From: Bacteroidota bacterium | GTDB taxonomy: Bacteria > Bacteroidota > Bacteroidia > J057 > JAJTIE01 | Direction: 5' to 3' | NCBI GenBank assembly: GCA_019638695.1 | Contig: JAHBTG010000020.1 | Location: 1-38,753 of the forward strand | Length of the DNA stretch: 38,753 nt | Shown: positions 1 through 7,992 of the stretch, in pieces | How positions within the stretch are numbered: the stretch's first letter is position 1 | How the letters are laid out: the number at the start of each line of letters is the position of its first letter | Notes under the pieces: model-generated | Told to the model about the DNA's origin: nothing | Databases searched by the model: none | Seen by the model: only the letters and a program-made list of their open reading frames with translations | Program-made: the position numbers and the translations under genes

Positions 1-450
1 CACGAACCAGCAACGGTCGCCGTCCTTGATGAATACCTGGTCTCTCCCCCCCAGGAGGTGGGTGGGCTCGGCTGCGGCGGTTTCCACCGGTGTGTTCTGC
101 CGGATGCGCCGGAGAGCCTCATTGAGGCGTTCCGGTTCTATGGGTTTCATCAGGTAATCCAGGGCATTGACCTCGAAAGCCTTGATGGCATACTGGTCAT
201 AGGCTGTGGTGAAGATGACGTTGCGGGGCACCTGTTCCAGCTTGTCCAGCAGGGCAAATCCGTCCGCCCCGGGCATCTGGATGTCCAGGAACAGGATATC
301 CGGCTCGGTGGCCCGCAGTACCGGGATGGCTTCCTCGGCATTGGCGGCCTCGCCGATCACCTGCACGGCTACATCTGCCTCGGCTAGCAGGCGCTTGAGC
401 TCCTGGCGTGCTAGGCGTTCGTCATCGGCAATTACAGCGGTAAGTTTCAT
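1..450 (-). CDS. LytTR-family response regulator (partial, 3' end outside window)
   Basis: This is the N-terminal 150 residues of a two-component response regulator, read from the ATG at 450 and running off the left edge. The receiver domain is complete: acidic pair Asp9-Asp10, phospho-acceptor Asp56 in FLDIQMPG, Thr81-Thr82, and Lys102 in the LMKP motif. The final residues (RDQVFIKDGDRCWFV, from about 136) look like the start of a LytTR DNA-binding domain, so it most likely binds promoter DNA as a phosphorylated dimer. It begins 10 bases after the stop of the LytS-type kinase gene, so the two are almost certainly a cognate pair in one operon. The target genes are not visible here. The receiver call is secure; the LytTR call rests on the first few residues and on the kinase type. 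Confidence 0.93.
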   Translation of the reverse strand, partial: MKLTAVIADDERLARQELKRLLAEADVAVQVIGEAANAEEAIPVLRATEPDILFLDIQMPGADGFALLDKLEQVPRNVIFTTAYDQYAIKAFEVNALDYLMKPIEPERLNEALRRIRQNTPVETAAAEPTHLLGGRDQVFIKDGDRCWFV

Positions 451-460
451 AACAAGAGAT

Positions 461-1549
461 TTACAGGGTACGAATGTTTGGATTAAGGGTGTGGGCGGGG
501 TGCAGCGGCAGGTACAGGGTGGCGGTTACCTGCTGTTCGTTCACCTGGCTGACGTTCAGCGAGGCGCCTGCTTTGTATAGCAGTACCAGCCGTTCCTGGA
601 TATTGCGCAATCCGTAGCCGCTGCTTTCTGCCTGCGGGCTGCCTGTCAGCTGGCCCGGGTTGGTTACCGTGATGACCAGTTGGTCCGAGGTGATACGCGC
701 CTGCAGGTGCAGGGTGCCCCCGCCTAACTGCTGGGAGATCCCGTGTTTGATGGCGTTTTCCACCAGGGTTAGTACGGACAGGGCCGGGACGGGCGCTGCC
801 AAGGCTTCCGGGGTGGAGTGGAGCTCTACCAGTAGTCGCTCTTCATAGCGCACCTGCTCCAGTGCCAGGTAGTCCTGCACCAGCGCCAGTTCCTGCTCCA
901 GCGGAATGAGGTCATAGTGTTCTGTGCGCAATACATTACGTAGCAGCCGCGCCAGCTGGGTCACGGCTTCCTGTGCCCGCCGTGGATCCTCCAGCACCAG
1001 GCCCCGGATGCCGTTTAGCGCATTGAAGATAAAATGCGGGTTGATCTGTGAACGCAGCGTGTGCAGCTCCATCTGGTGCACCATGGCTTCCTGCCGCAGT
1101 TTGGCAATCTCCTCTTTCTTGTAGTTGGTGAAATATTTGATGGCAAAATAGATCAGCATCCACAGCAGGTACAGGGCTGTGAGGTTTACCAGGTTGACCA
1201 CCAGGTCTAGCGGGCCGGGTACTTCCACACCCTGGCTGAGAAAAGCAAGCAAGACCAGGAGCGCATTGTGCAGGAGGCCCAGGGCCAGGGCTCCCAGCGG
1301 GATGATGATCAACTGCTGGGTAAGCGGGCGGGACACCCAGCCCTGCCGGATGGCCAGCTTGCGAAACCCGTGGGTGAGTAAAATGCCAAATACAATGACC
1401 CCGGCAAAAGGAATGTATTTTTCCGCACTCTGGGCATGCAGTTCCGGCTGGCGCAGCAGATTGACTACATATAGCAGCACCGTATATAACCCCCAGCCAT
1501 AAAATTGACAGAGCCAATAGATTTGCCTGCGGGTGATTTGTACTGCCAT
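461..1549 (-). CDS. LytS/YehU-type sensor histidine kinase
   Basis: A 362-residue membrane histidine kinase. Four hydrophobic segments fall near residues 10-31, 46-62, 80-103 and 115-140. A short linker helix leads to a His_kinase domain (PF06580 type) with the phospho-acceptor His172 in QINPHFIFNALN. An HATPase domain follows, with the N-box in TLVENAIKHGI and a G-box in GYGLRNIQERL. There is no extracellular sensor domain, so the signal is probably sensed in or near the membrane, as is usual for short Bacteroidota LytS proteins. It lies directly upstream of the LytTR regulator and should phosphorylate it. The ATG at 1549 gives the first membrane helix a normal N-terminus. The ligand cannot be told from sequence. 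Confidence 0.93.
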   Translation of the reverse strand: MAVQITRRQIYWLCQFYGWGLYTVLLYVVNLLRQPELHAQSAEKYIPFAGVIVFGILLTHGFRKLAIRQGWVSRPLTQQLIIIPLGALALGLLHNALLVLLAFLSQGVEVPGPLDLVVNLVNLTALYLLWMLIYFAIKYFTNYKKEEIAKLRQEAMVHQMELHTLRSQINPHFIFNALNGIRGLVLEDPRRAQEAVTQLARLLRNVLRTEHYDLIPLEQELALVQDYLALEQVRYEERLLVELHSTPEALAAPVPALSVLTLVENAIKHGISQQLGGGTLHLQARITSDQLVITVTNPGQLTGSPQAESSGYGLRNIQERLVLLYKAGASLNVSQVNEQQVTATLYLPLHPAHTLNPNIRTL

Positions 1550-1656
1550 GGGGGTATTTCCACCTCAAGTAACAGAAAAGATGGGCAACCGGGTATAGTT
1601 TGGGATAATCGGTGGCTGTGCGTGCTTCAACGCTTTTCTGCTTAGTTTTGCCAGGG

Positions 1657-2640
1657 ATGACTGGTGCACACATATTGGTGACGGGCGGTGCCGGCTTTAT
1701 TGGCAGCCATGTGAGCGAGCGGCTGTTGGCGGCTGGCGCACGGGTGACAGTGGTCGATAACTTCGACCCGTTCTATCCGCGTTTACTCAAGGAAGAAAAC
1801 CTGCAGCGCTTGCAGGGCTATCCGTTGTTCCGGTTCCTGGAACTGGACATCCGGGATGCGGGCATGCCCGCACAGCTGGATGCTCTGCCACAAGTGGATG
1901 CGGTGATCCACCTGGCGGCCAAGGCGGGTGTGCTGCCTTCCATTGAGGATCCGGATGTGTATACGGAGGTTAACATACGCGGCACACAGCACCTGCTGGA
2001 GTGGATGCGCCGTGCCGGGGTGAACAAGCTGGTGTTTGGCAGCAGCAGCTCCGTCTATGGCAATAGTCCCCGGGTACCCTTCCGGGAGGAGGAGACGCCC
2101 GACCGTCCCATATCTCCCTATGCTTTTACCAAGCGCGCCTGCGAACTGATGACCCACACCTGGCACCATCTTTTTGGGCTGGATGTCCTGAACCTGCGGT
2201 TCTTCACCGTATTCGGGCCCGGCCAGCGTCCGGACCTGGCCATCCGCAAGTTCACGGACCGCATTCTGCGCGGGGAACCCATACCGGTCTATGGCGACGG
2301 CTCCACCGCCCGGGATTATACCTATGTGGGCGATATTGCAGACGGTGTGGTGCGTGCCCTGCAGCATGTGCTGCATCACCAGGGAGTATATGATATCCTC
2401 AACCTGGGCAATCACAGCCCCATCACCCTTTCCGAAATGATAGCCACCCTGGAGCAGGTGATCGGGTTGCCGGCCATCATAGACCGGCAGCCGCTGCAAC
2501 CCGGCGATGTCACCCGCACCTGGGCGGATATCAGCCGCGCACAGCAGCTGATCGGCTATTACCCGGCCACTTCCTTTACCGACGGTGTGGCCCGTTTCGT
2601 CACCTGGTACCGGGAGAAGCAGTTCAGCAAAGCACATTAA
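1657..2640 (+). CDS. NAD-dependent epimerase, UDP-glucuronate 4-epimerase-like
   Basis: A short-chain dehydrogenase/reductase of the extended sugar-nucleotide epimerase family, 327 residues from the chosen ATG. It has the N-terminal NAD-binding GGAGFIGSH motif, a Ser-rich segment before the active site (GSSSSVYG) and the catalytic YxxxK as YAFTK. It also carries FFTVFGPGQRPDLAI and a C-terminal QPGDV...ADI segment, which are characteristic of UDP-glucuronate 4-epimerases; related GalE or dTDP-glucose dehydratases are less likely. The product would supply UDP-galacturonate for surface polysaccharide. An in-frame ATG at 1612 would add 15 residues before the Rossmann fold, so 1657 is preferred. 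It is divergent from the kinase gene and followed 52 bases later by an exported protein gene. Family certain, substrate inferred. Confidence 0.87.
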   Translation: MTGAHILVTGGAGFIGSHVSERLLAAGARVTVVDNFDPFYPRLLKEENLQRLQGYPLFRFLELDIRDAGMPAQLDALPQVDAVIHLAAKAGVLPSIEDPDVYTEVNIRGTQHLLEWMRRAGVNKLVFGSSSSVYGNSPRVPFREEETPDRPISPYAFTKRACELMTHTWHHLFGLDVLNLRFFTVFGPGQRPDLAIRKFTDRILRGEPIPVYGDGSTARDYTYVGDIADGVVRALQHVLHHQGVYDILNLGNHSPITLSEMIATLEQVIGLPAIIDRQPLQPGDVTRTWADISRAQQLIGYYPATSFTDGVARFVTWYREKQFSKAH

Positions 2641-2692
2641 CGGTTGGCGAAGAGTGTGCAACGTATGTTGTGCCTCTTCGTTTCCTTCACAA

Positions 2693-4303
2693 ATGCGGTA
2701 CCGTCTTCTCTACCTGTTTGGGTTATGTCTGCTGGCAGTCAGTCCGGTTGCTGCGCAGGTAGAGTGCGGGGGAACCAAGCGGCTGAGCCTGGTTCCTAAC
2801 CCGGACGGATTTACGCCTCCGGGCGAGCTGGACCCCGGGCAGACCCTGCGCATGTGCTTCCGGCTGGAAGGGTACCTGGACCCGTCTGCGGTCAACTGGT
2901 TCCACGGCGTGCAGTTTGACTTCGGTCCGGGGTGGGATAGAACCAGCGTGCGCAACCAGAGCGCGCCGGTTCCCTGCATTGGCGCCGGGCAGTGGGGCTG
3001 GTTCCCTGCGGTCACCTCCGGTTCGGGGACGGTGTATGGCCCGGGTTTCTTTTTTGATACCAACCAGGACGGAAATCCCGGCAATAACTATGGAGACGAT
3101 GATATCTGGGGTTCCTGTTTTTTCTACAACTGGGAATTCTGTTTCGATATTACCGTGCGCGCAGATGCGGCGCCGGGCACCAGCCTGGCGGTGACGGGTC
3201 GTGTGCTTTCCGACAGCGAATCCGGCAACTGGTTCGGGGGCGCCGGAAGCTGCCAGGACCCCGTCATGCCCCCGGATGTCCTGTCGCCTCTCAAAGTGCG
3301 TGATCCCTGTACGTTTACCCTGCAGAGCCTGGTGCCGGTAGTGCCCACCTGTGCAGACCCGGCAGGAGGGAGTGTGGCTATTGCACTCAACGGTGGGACA
3401 GGACCCTTTGCTTTTTCCCTGAATGGCGGGCCTTTTGTGCCGGAGGCGTCTCCAGGTGCTTATGTTTTCACGGGCTTGTCCGCGGGTAGCGGCAGTCTTA
3501 CCGCACGGGATCTGGGTGCGCCGGGCTGCCAGCAGAGTTTCTCTTTTTCGCTGGCGGCGCCCGTTACTCCCGTCCTGGATGCCACCCGGGTAGCCGTGCA
3601 GCCCGTTACCTGCCGTGGCGATGCGGATGGCAGCCTGTCGCTTTCCCATCCGGATGCTGCGGAGCTACGTCTGAATGCCGGGGCCTGGCAACCGCTGGCC
3701 CCCTTATGGAATCTTCCTGCCGGTATGTATTCCCTGCAGGTGCGGACTACCGAAGGGTGTGAGAGCAATGTGCTCACTTTGTCGCTGGGCACCCGGTCTG
3801 TGCTGGAAGCACTTGGCAGTGTTCATAGCCCTCAGTTGTTGCTGGGAGAGCCCTTGCACCTGACTAATCTGAGCAGCGGTTATACCGCAGGGGTCTGGGA
3901 TATGGGAGACGGCACCCGGTTAGCCGCGTCCGAACCTTCCTATGTTTATGCGCAGCCTGGTATCTACCGGCCCCTGCTTCAGGTGGCAGATGCGCTGGGA
4001 TGTACGGATACCTGGCAGGCCCCGTCTGTGGAGGTGAGGGAGGTGCCCGCCTGGTCCGTGCCCAATGTGTTTAGTCCCAATAACGATGGATTGAATGATG
4101 ACTGGGGGCTTGTGCACCTTCATTTGCGGCGTGTGCAGGTCTATGCGCGCAATGGACAGCAAGTGTGGCAGCAGGCAGGCTCCAGCGTGCGCTGGGATGG
4201 CAGGGATGCCCGGGGCACTCCGGTTCCGGAGGGGACCTATACAGTCATTCTTCATTTTGAAGACCAGGCCAGTCAGGCTGTCAGCGTACTTTTGATACGC
4301 TAA
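2693..4303 (+). CDS. Secreted PKD-domain protein with gliding-type (CHU_C) C-terminal domain
   Basis: A 536-residue exported protein. The ATG at 2693 starts a clean signal peptide (MRYRLLYLFGLCLLAVSPVA, then AQ). An upstream in-frame ATG at 2585 lies inside the previous gene and would bury the signal, so it was not used. The body has many Gly, Pro and paired Cys residues and resembles the SprB-type repeat style. A PKD-like domain lies near residues 385-450 (WDMGDG, then YVYAQPGIYRPLLQV). The last ~85 residues begin with VPNVFSPNNDGLNDDW and match the gliding motility-associated C-terminal domain (TIGR04131), a type B T9SS sorting signal. It should pass the outer membrane by T9SS and sit at or leave the cell surface. 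Its role, perhaps adhesion, is unknown. Confidence 0.88.
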   Translation: MRYRLLYLFGLCLLAVSPVAAQVECGGTKRLSLVPNPDGFTPPGELDPGQTLRMCFRLEGYLDPSAVNWFHGVQFDFGPGWDRTSVRNQSAPVPCIGAGQWGWFPAVTSGSGTVYGPGFFFDTNQDGNPGNNYGDDDIWGSCFFYNWEFCFDITVRADAAPGTSLAVTGRVLSDSESGNWFGGAGSCQDPVMPPDVLSPLKVRDPCTFTLQSLVPVVPTCADPAGGSVAIALNGGTGPFAFSLNGGPFVPEASPGAYVFTGLSAGSGSLTARDLGAPGCQQSFSFSLAAPVTPVLDATRVAVQPVTCRGDADGSLSLSHPDAAELRLNAGAWQPLAPLWNLPAGMYSLQVRTTEGCESNVLTLSLGTRSVLEALGSVHSPQLLLGEPLHLTNLSSGYTAGVWDMGDGTRLAASEPSYVYAQPGIYRPLLQVADALGCTDTWQAPSVEVREVPAWSVPNVFSPNNDGLNDDWGLVHLHLRRVQVYARNGQQVWQQAGSSVRWDGRDARGTPVPEGTYTVILHFEDQASQAVSVLLIR

Positions 4304-4347
4304 AGAGCGCATTTGTTCAGGTCTTGCTGTCCTTTTCCTTGCTATGA

Positions 4348-4380
4348 TTGACACAGGTGTGCTACCTTTTCATTTATTTG
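4348..4380 (+). promoter_or_regulatory. Candidate Bacteroidota promoter for the sigma factor-rimK operon
   Basis: TTGA at 4348-4351 and TTTATTTG at 4373-4380 are 21 bases apart. This is close to the Bacteroidota pattern TTTG-N19/21-TAnnTTTG, with one mismatch in the -7 box. Transcription would start near 4387, leaving a leader of about 40 bases before the ATG at 4427. The match is imperfect, so this is tentative. Confidence 0.35.
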
Positions 4381-4426
4381 AACGTTTATTCTCTTATTCG
4401 CTTTATCCAGCAAGTCTTGCATTCGC

Positions 4427-5290
4427 ATGCAACCTTTGACAGATACCGATAGCCATATCCTCCAGAGCATCCGGTCTGGCGATACTGCCGCCCTGGAAGC
4501 GCTGTATGTGCAGGCTATTCCCATAGTTACCCGGGAGATGGGGGGGCAGCGCCGCGCGCACAAGTGGCTGCAAGATGCGCTGATCCGGCTGCGGACAGAT
4601 GTACGTAACGGCCGCCTGAAGCGCGAGCCTAATGAGAACCTGGTGGAATACCTGGCGCGCCGGGTGCGGGAGCGCTGGGAGCAGTACCAGCAGGAGAAGG
4701 AACTGGATGCCCGCATCATCGAATGCCTGCAAAGCGAGACCGATAACGGCTGGGCTTTCTATTACATGCAGCGCTATTATTTCCCCAGCATCAGTTACTA
4801 CATCCGCAGCAACGGGGGAACAGAAGAAGATGCCAAGGACATCATTATGGACAGCATCTACGCCCTGCTCTATAATATCCGGGAAGGCAAATACGTGGCC
4901 CAGGACACTACCAAACTGAAGACCTATTTCTATTCCATTTGCAAGAACAAGTGGAAGGATTATGCCAAAAAGCGCAAGAATAATATGATCGTATCCCTGC
5001 TCGATGGGTTTGAGCCGGAAGACGATGACGCCCACTACTATGTGGCCTATGAAGATGACGTGCTGAACGAACGGCAGAAAGTGGTGGCGGAAGTCTTTCA
5101 GCAGGCTACGGAGCGCTGCCACCGCATCTTGTCCTATTTTTATTACGATAACCTTTCCCACACAGAGATCGCCGAGAAAATGGGTTATCAGAATGCAGAT
5201 ACCAGCAAGGAACAGAAGAAGCGCTGCATGGGCAAGCTGCGCCTGGCCCTGCTCAAGCGGCTGGGCGGGAATCCTGACATGGATGAATAA
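4427..5290 (+). CDS. ECF-like sigma-70 factor with a duplicated region 2
   Basis: A 287-residue RNA polymerase sigma factor, longer than the usual 170-200 of ECF factors. Residues ~97-184 form region 2, with EEDAKDIIMDSIYALLYNI and the promoter-melting part KLKTYFYSICKNKWKDYAKK. Residues ~214-280 form region 4, with a helix-turn-helix around LSHTEIAEKMGY. The first ~90 residues look like a second, diverged region 2: LQDALIRLRTDVRNGRL lines up with IMDSIYALLYNIREGKY, and NLVEYLARRVRERWEQY with KLKTYFYSICKNKWKDY. It is the first gene of a tight operon with a small membrane protein, a RimB-like protease and RimK, so it probably controls this operon and perhaps others. Sigma assignment is strong; the role of the extra copy is unknown. 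Confidence 0.85.
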   Translation: MQPLTDTDSHILQSIRSGDTAALEALYVQAIPIVTREMGGQRRAHKWLQDALIRLRTDVRNGRLKREPNENLVEYLARRVRERWEQYQQEKELDARIIECLQSETDNGWAFYYMQRYYFPSISYYIRSNGGTEEDAKDIIMDSIYALLYNIREGKYVAQDTTKLKTYFYSICKNKWKDYAKKRKNNMIVSLLDGFEPEDDDAHYYVAYEDDVLNERQKVVAEVFQQATERCHRILSYFYYDNLSHTEIAEKMGYQNADTSKEQKKRCMGKLRLALLKRLGGNPDMDE

Positions 5291-5318
5291 GCTTTTACAA
5301 CAATAACCTCATGATGCC

Positions 5319-5648
5319 ATGTCGCAAGTAGATGTGAATACAGAAGCCTGGATAGACCAGTACCTGAAACGGCAGCTGTCTCCTGACGAGAACCAGCGTT
5401 TTGAAAGCCGCATGCAGAATGATCCTGACTTTTTGCAGGAAGTGATCTTGCGCAAGGATATTGTGGTGGGTATACGCGTAGCAGAGGATCGCCAGCTGAG
5501 AGAGCGGCTGGAGCATATCCGCCTGTCGGTGGAAAAAGGAGAGCCGGTCCGGCCGCAGGGGCGCACTTCTTCCCGGCGATTGGTCTTGTGGCTGGTAGCC
5601 GCTGCCACTGCCGCTGCACTGGCCTATGCACTGTTTGTTTGGGCATGA
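5319..5648 (+). CDS. Small single-pass membrane protein, probable anti-sigma factor
   Basis: A 109-residue protein with a cytoplasmic N-terminal part and one membrane helix at the very C-terminus (about residues 87-108, RRLVLWLVAAATAAALAYAL). The N-terminal segment WIDQYLKRQLSPDENQRFES, followed by acidic and hydrophobic helices, resembles the short helical N-terminus of Bacteroidota anti-sigma factors, which usually begin with E-x-Y-L-x-G-x-L-s-x-x-E. There is almost no periplasmic domain, so a signal would have to reach it in the membrane or cytoplasm. It starts 28 bases after the sigma gene and its stop overlaps the next start (ATGA at 5645-5648), implying translational coupling. The anti-sigma role is inferred from position and shape; no zinc-binding HxxxCxxC motif is present. 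Confidence 0.65.
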   Translation: MSQVDVNTEAWIDQYLKRQLSPDENQRFESRMQNDPDFLQEVILRKDIVVGIRVAEDRQLRERLEHIRLSVEKGEPVRPQGRTSSRRLVLWLVAAATAAALAYALFVWA

Positions 5649-6079
5649 AGCGGCACAAGCAGCTATTGGGCAGCGTAGAACACGTGCAGATTACGGCCGT
5701 GTGTCCGCATCCGCTCAAAGCAAGGGTAGACACCGGTGCCGCCACCAGCGCGCTGCATTGCAAGACCATCCGTGCGTTTAAGGATACTCTGGGAGTACCT
5801 ATGGTGGGTTTTGTTCCCTTGGATGACCGGTACCCACAGTGGCAGGGCAAAGAAGTCTGTCTCCCGGTGGTGCAGCAGCGCACGGTGAAAAGTTCCAGCG
5901 GGCATAGGGAAAATCGCTATTTTGTACGACTGGAAGTTTCCCTGGGCAAGCGCACCTTGCATACCCTGTTTTCCCTCACAGACCGCAAGCACATGAACTA
6001 CCCGGTGCTGCTGGGGCGCACCTTGCTGCGCAGGGGCTACCTGGTAGATGTTTCGCAAAAATTCTTGGCTGACCTATGA
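5645..6079 (+). CDS. RimB-like retropepsin-type protease (COG4067, 'ATP-dependent zinc protease' family)
   Basis: A 144-residue protein of the family annotated as RimK-associated ATP-dependent zinc protease, now regarded as retropepsin-like aspartic proteases. The active-site motif is [11 protein letters not shown] with Asp29-Thr30-Gly31. The C-terminal [10 protein letters not shown] block matches the conserved strand after the flap in this family. In Pseudomonas the homologue RimB is encoded with RimK and modulates it. Here the gene overlaps both neighbours by four bases (ATGA at 5645-5648 and 6076-6079), so the three proteins should be made together. An earlier in-frame ATG at 5588 lies within the upstream gene and gives a Cys-rich extension unlike the family, so 5645 was chosen. 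Family assignment is strong; substrate unproven. Confidence 0.85.
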   Translation: MKRHKQLLGSVEHVQITAVCPHPLKARVDTGAATSALHCKTIRAFKDTLGVPMVGFVPLDDRYPQWQGKEVCLPVVQQRTVKSSSGHRENRYFVRLEVSLGKRTLHTLFSLTDRKHMNYPVLLGRTLLRRGYLVDVSQKFLADL

Positions 6080-6981
6080 AAATACTGGTGCTCTCTCGGG
6101 AGCCTGACAACTACTCCACGGGCCGCCTGGTGCAGGCCGGCCAGCAGCGCGGGCTGGAGATGCGCGTAGTGGATCATACCAAATGCAGTATGGTGCTGGA
6201 AAAGGGCCGCCCGCTGGTATTGTACAAGGGGGAGGCCTTGCATGCAGATGCCATTATCCCGCGTATAGGGGCCTCCGTTACCTTCTATGGCACGGCCATT
6301 GTGCGGCAGTTTGAGATGATGAAGGTGTTCTCAGCGGTGGATTCCATCGGGATCACCCGCAGCCGCGACAAGCTGCGCAGCCTGCAACTGCTTTCCCGCA
6401 CCGGGGTGCATATTCCCAAGACGGCTTTTGCCAAGTTCCCCAAAGGCGCGGATGTGGATATGCTGCTGCAGGACGTGGGCGGTGCGCCCTGTATTGTCAA
6501 GCTGCTGGAAGGTACCCAGGGACTGGGGGTGGTGCTGGCAGACAGTCTCTCGGCAGCGCGCAGTGTCATTGAAGCGTTCAGCGGGTTGCAGGCCAATATC
6601 CTGGTGCAGGAATTCATTGCAGAAGCCAAAGGCGCAGACATCCGCGCCTTTGTGGTGGATGGCAAGGTGGTGGCTGCCATGAAGCGCCAGAGCCAGACTG
6701 GTGAGTTTCGCAGCAACCTGCACCGTGGCGGAGAAGCCATGCCCATTGAGCTGACACCCGACCAGGAACAGACGGCCGTGGCCGCCGCCAAAGCCATGCG
6801 CCTGGGAGTGGCCGGGGTGGATATGCTGCCTTCTTCACGCGGTTCCTATGTCATAGAAGTGAACAGCTCTCCCGGACTGGAAGGTATTGAAGGCTCCACA
6901 GGAGTAGATGTGGCCGGCACCATTATCGAATATGTGCAGCGCGGGGTGGAGAAGATGGATAAGGACGAGGACAGGGGTTAA
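6076..6981 (+). CDS. rimK: RimK-type ATP-grasp ligase (ribosomal protein S6 glutamate ligase family)
   Basis: A 301-residue ATP-grasp enzyme, matching the ~300 residues of E. coli RimK. It starts with the family N-terminus [18 protein letters not shown]. It has the [12 protein letters not shown] segment, the [21 protein letters not shown] entry to the ATP-grasp domain, the [11 protein letters not shown] glycine loop, and the C-terminal magnesium-binding GVDMLPSS...[14 protein letters not shown]. RimK adds glutamate residues to the C-terminus of ribosomal protein S6 and can make poly-alpha-glutamate. The gene is translationally coupled to the RimB-like protease. Ribosomal protein S6 is not encoded here, so the in vivo acceptor could differ. 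The family call is near certain; amino acid and acceptor specificity are inferred from the family. Confidence 0.95.
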   Translation: MKILVLSREPDNYSTGRLVQAGQQRGLEMRVVDHTKCSMVLEKGRPLVLYKGEALHADAIIPRIGASVTFYGTAIVRQFEMMKVFSAVDSIGITRSRDKLRSLQLLSRTGVHIPKTAFAKFPKGADVDMLLQDVGGAPCIVKLLEGTQGLGVVLADSLSAARSVIEAFSGLQANILVQEFIAEAKGADIRAFVVDGKVVAAMKRQSQTGEFRSNLHRGGEAMPIELTPDQEQTAVAAAKAMRLGVAGVDMLPSSRGSYVIEVNSSPGLEGIEGSTGVDVAGTIIEYVQRGVEKMDKDEDRG

Positions 6982-6995
6982 GCTGACCCCGGGCC

Positions 6996-7841
6996 TTATT
7001 TACACTCGCCTTCCGGCGTGCATACGGCGCCCGGAGTGAGGGTAAGCGGGCTGGCAGGGTGCTGTTCCCGCCATTCGCCAAAGGACTTGTCCAGCGTCTG
7101 CAAGAAGACCTCGCTGGGTTGTGCCCCCGAGACGGCATACTTGCGGTTGAATACGAAGAAGGGTACTCCGTTCACACCCAGCGCCCGGGCTTCCGCTATG
7201 TCTGCATTTACGCTTCGGGCATATTCTTCCGAAGCCAAAGCCGTTTGTACCTCCTCAGCAGTAAGTCCTATCTCCATACCCAGCCGGGTGAGCACTTCCG
7301 GCCGGCCCAGGTCCTGGCCTTCTGTAAAATAGGCGGCAAACAGGCGTTCCTCGGCCGCATCGCCCAGTCCCTTGGTTTTGGCCATCTGTATCATGCGGTG
7401 CGCCTGGAATGAATTGGCCAGCACGGCTTTTTCAAAATGATAATCCAGCCCGGCGGTTTTGGCCATTTGTGTCACCTGCGTGTGCATTTGCACAGACTGC
7501 TCATGGCTCATACCTTTGCGCTCTGCAAGGTATTGATAGACAGATATTTGCGGGTTTTCCAGGGGTAAGGTGGGGTCCAGCTGAAAGCTGCGCCATTCGA
7601 TCTCTATATGAGGGTTGTCTGCAAGTTGTTGCAACGCCTCCTCATAGTGCCGTTTGCCAATGTAGCAGAACGGGCACATGATGTCGCTCCATACTTCTAC
7701 CTTCATTTTTGGGGCTGCGGCGGGGGGTGTTTCCATCTCTGTAAAATTGGGTGATCGGGTAACACCTGCCTGGGGCTGGCTATAGGCTGGTATGCTGAAC
7801 AACACCAGGCAGATGCACAGGCCCATGAAACAGGAATACAT
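6996..7841 (-). CDS. DsbA-family oxidoreductase (FrnE-like) with N-terminal signal peptide
   Basis: A thioredoxin-fold protein of the DsbA/FrnE family, 281 residues as called. Active site Cys56-Pro-Phe-Cys59 lies in WSDIMCPFCYIGKRHYEEAL, followed by the helical insertion and GVNGVPFFVFNRKYAVSGAQ, which carries the cis-proline (VP). FrnE homologues usually start close to MKVEIWSD and are cytoplasmic. Here 45 residues precede that point and begin MYSCFMGLCICLVLFSIPAYSQ, a convincing signal peptide, so the enzyme is probably periplasmic. Starting at Met36 or Met46 instead would make it cytoplasmic. It is convergent with rimK (14 bases apart), so it is not in that operon. Likely role: disulphide formation or isomerisation in exported proteins. 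Confidence 0.85.
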   Translation of the reverse strand: MYSCFMGLCICLVLFSIPAYSQPQAGVTRSPNFTEMETPPAAAPKMKVEVWSDIMCPFCYIGKRHYEEALQQLADNPHIEIEWRSFQLDPTLPLENPQISVYQYLAERKGMSHEQSVQMHTQVTQMAKTAGLDYHFEKAVLANSFQAHRMIQMAKTKGLGDAAEERLFAAYFTEGQDLGRPEVLTRLGMEIGLTAEEVQTALASEEYARSVNADIAEARALGVNGVPFFVFNRKYAVSGAQPSEVFLQTLDKSFGEWREQHPASPLTLTPGAVCTPEGECK

Positions 7842-7992
7842 TCGGTGCAGGGTAATGATTATCCTCTAATGCGGGTGAGTACCTGAAAGTTCCGCGCTGC
7901 TGCACTTTTGGGCAGGTGGTTCCGGGTGTTTCTGTGCCTGATGCCTGGTTTTGGCTTTTGCCTGTTATTTTTACTGAAACCTAAGGTACCCT

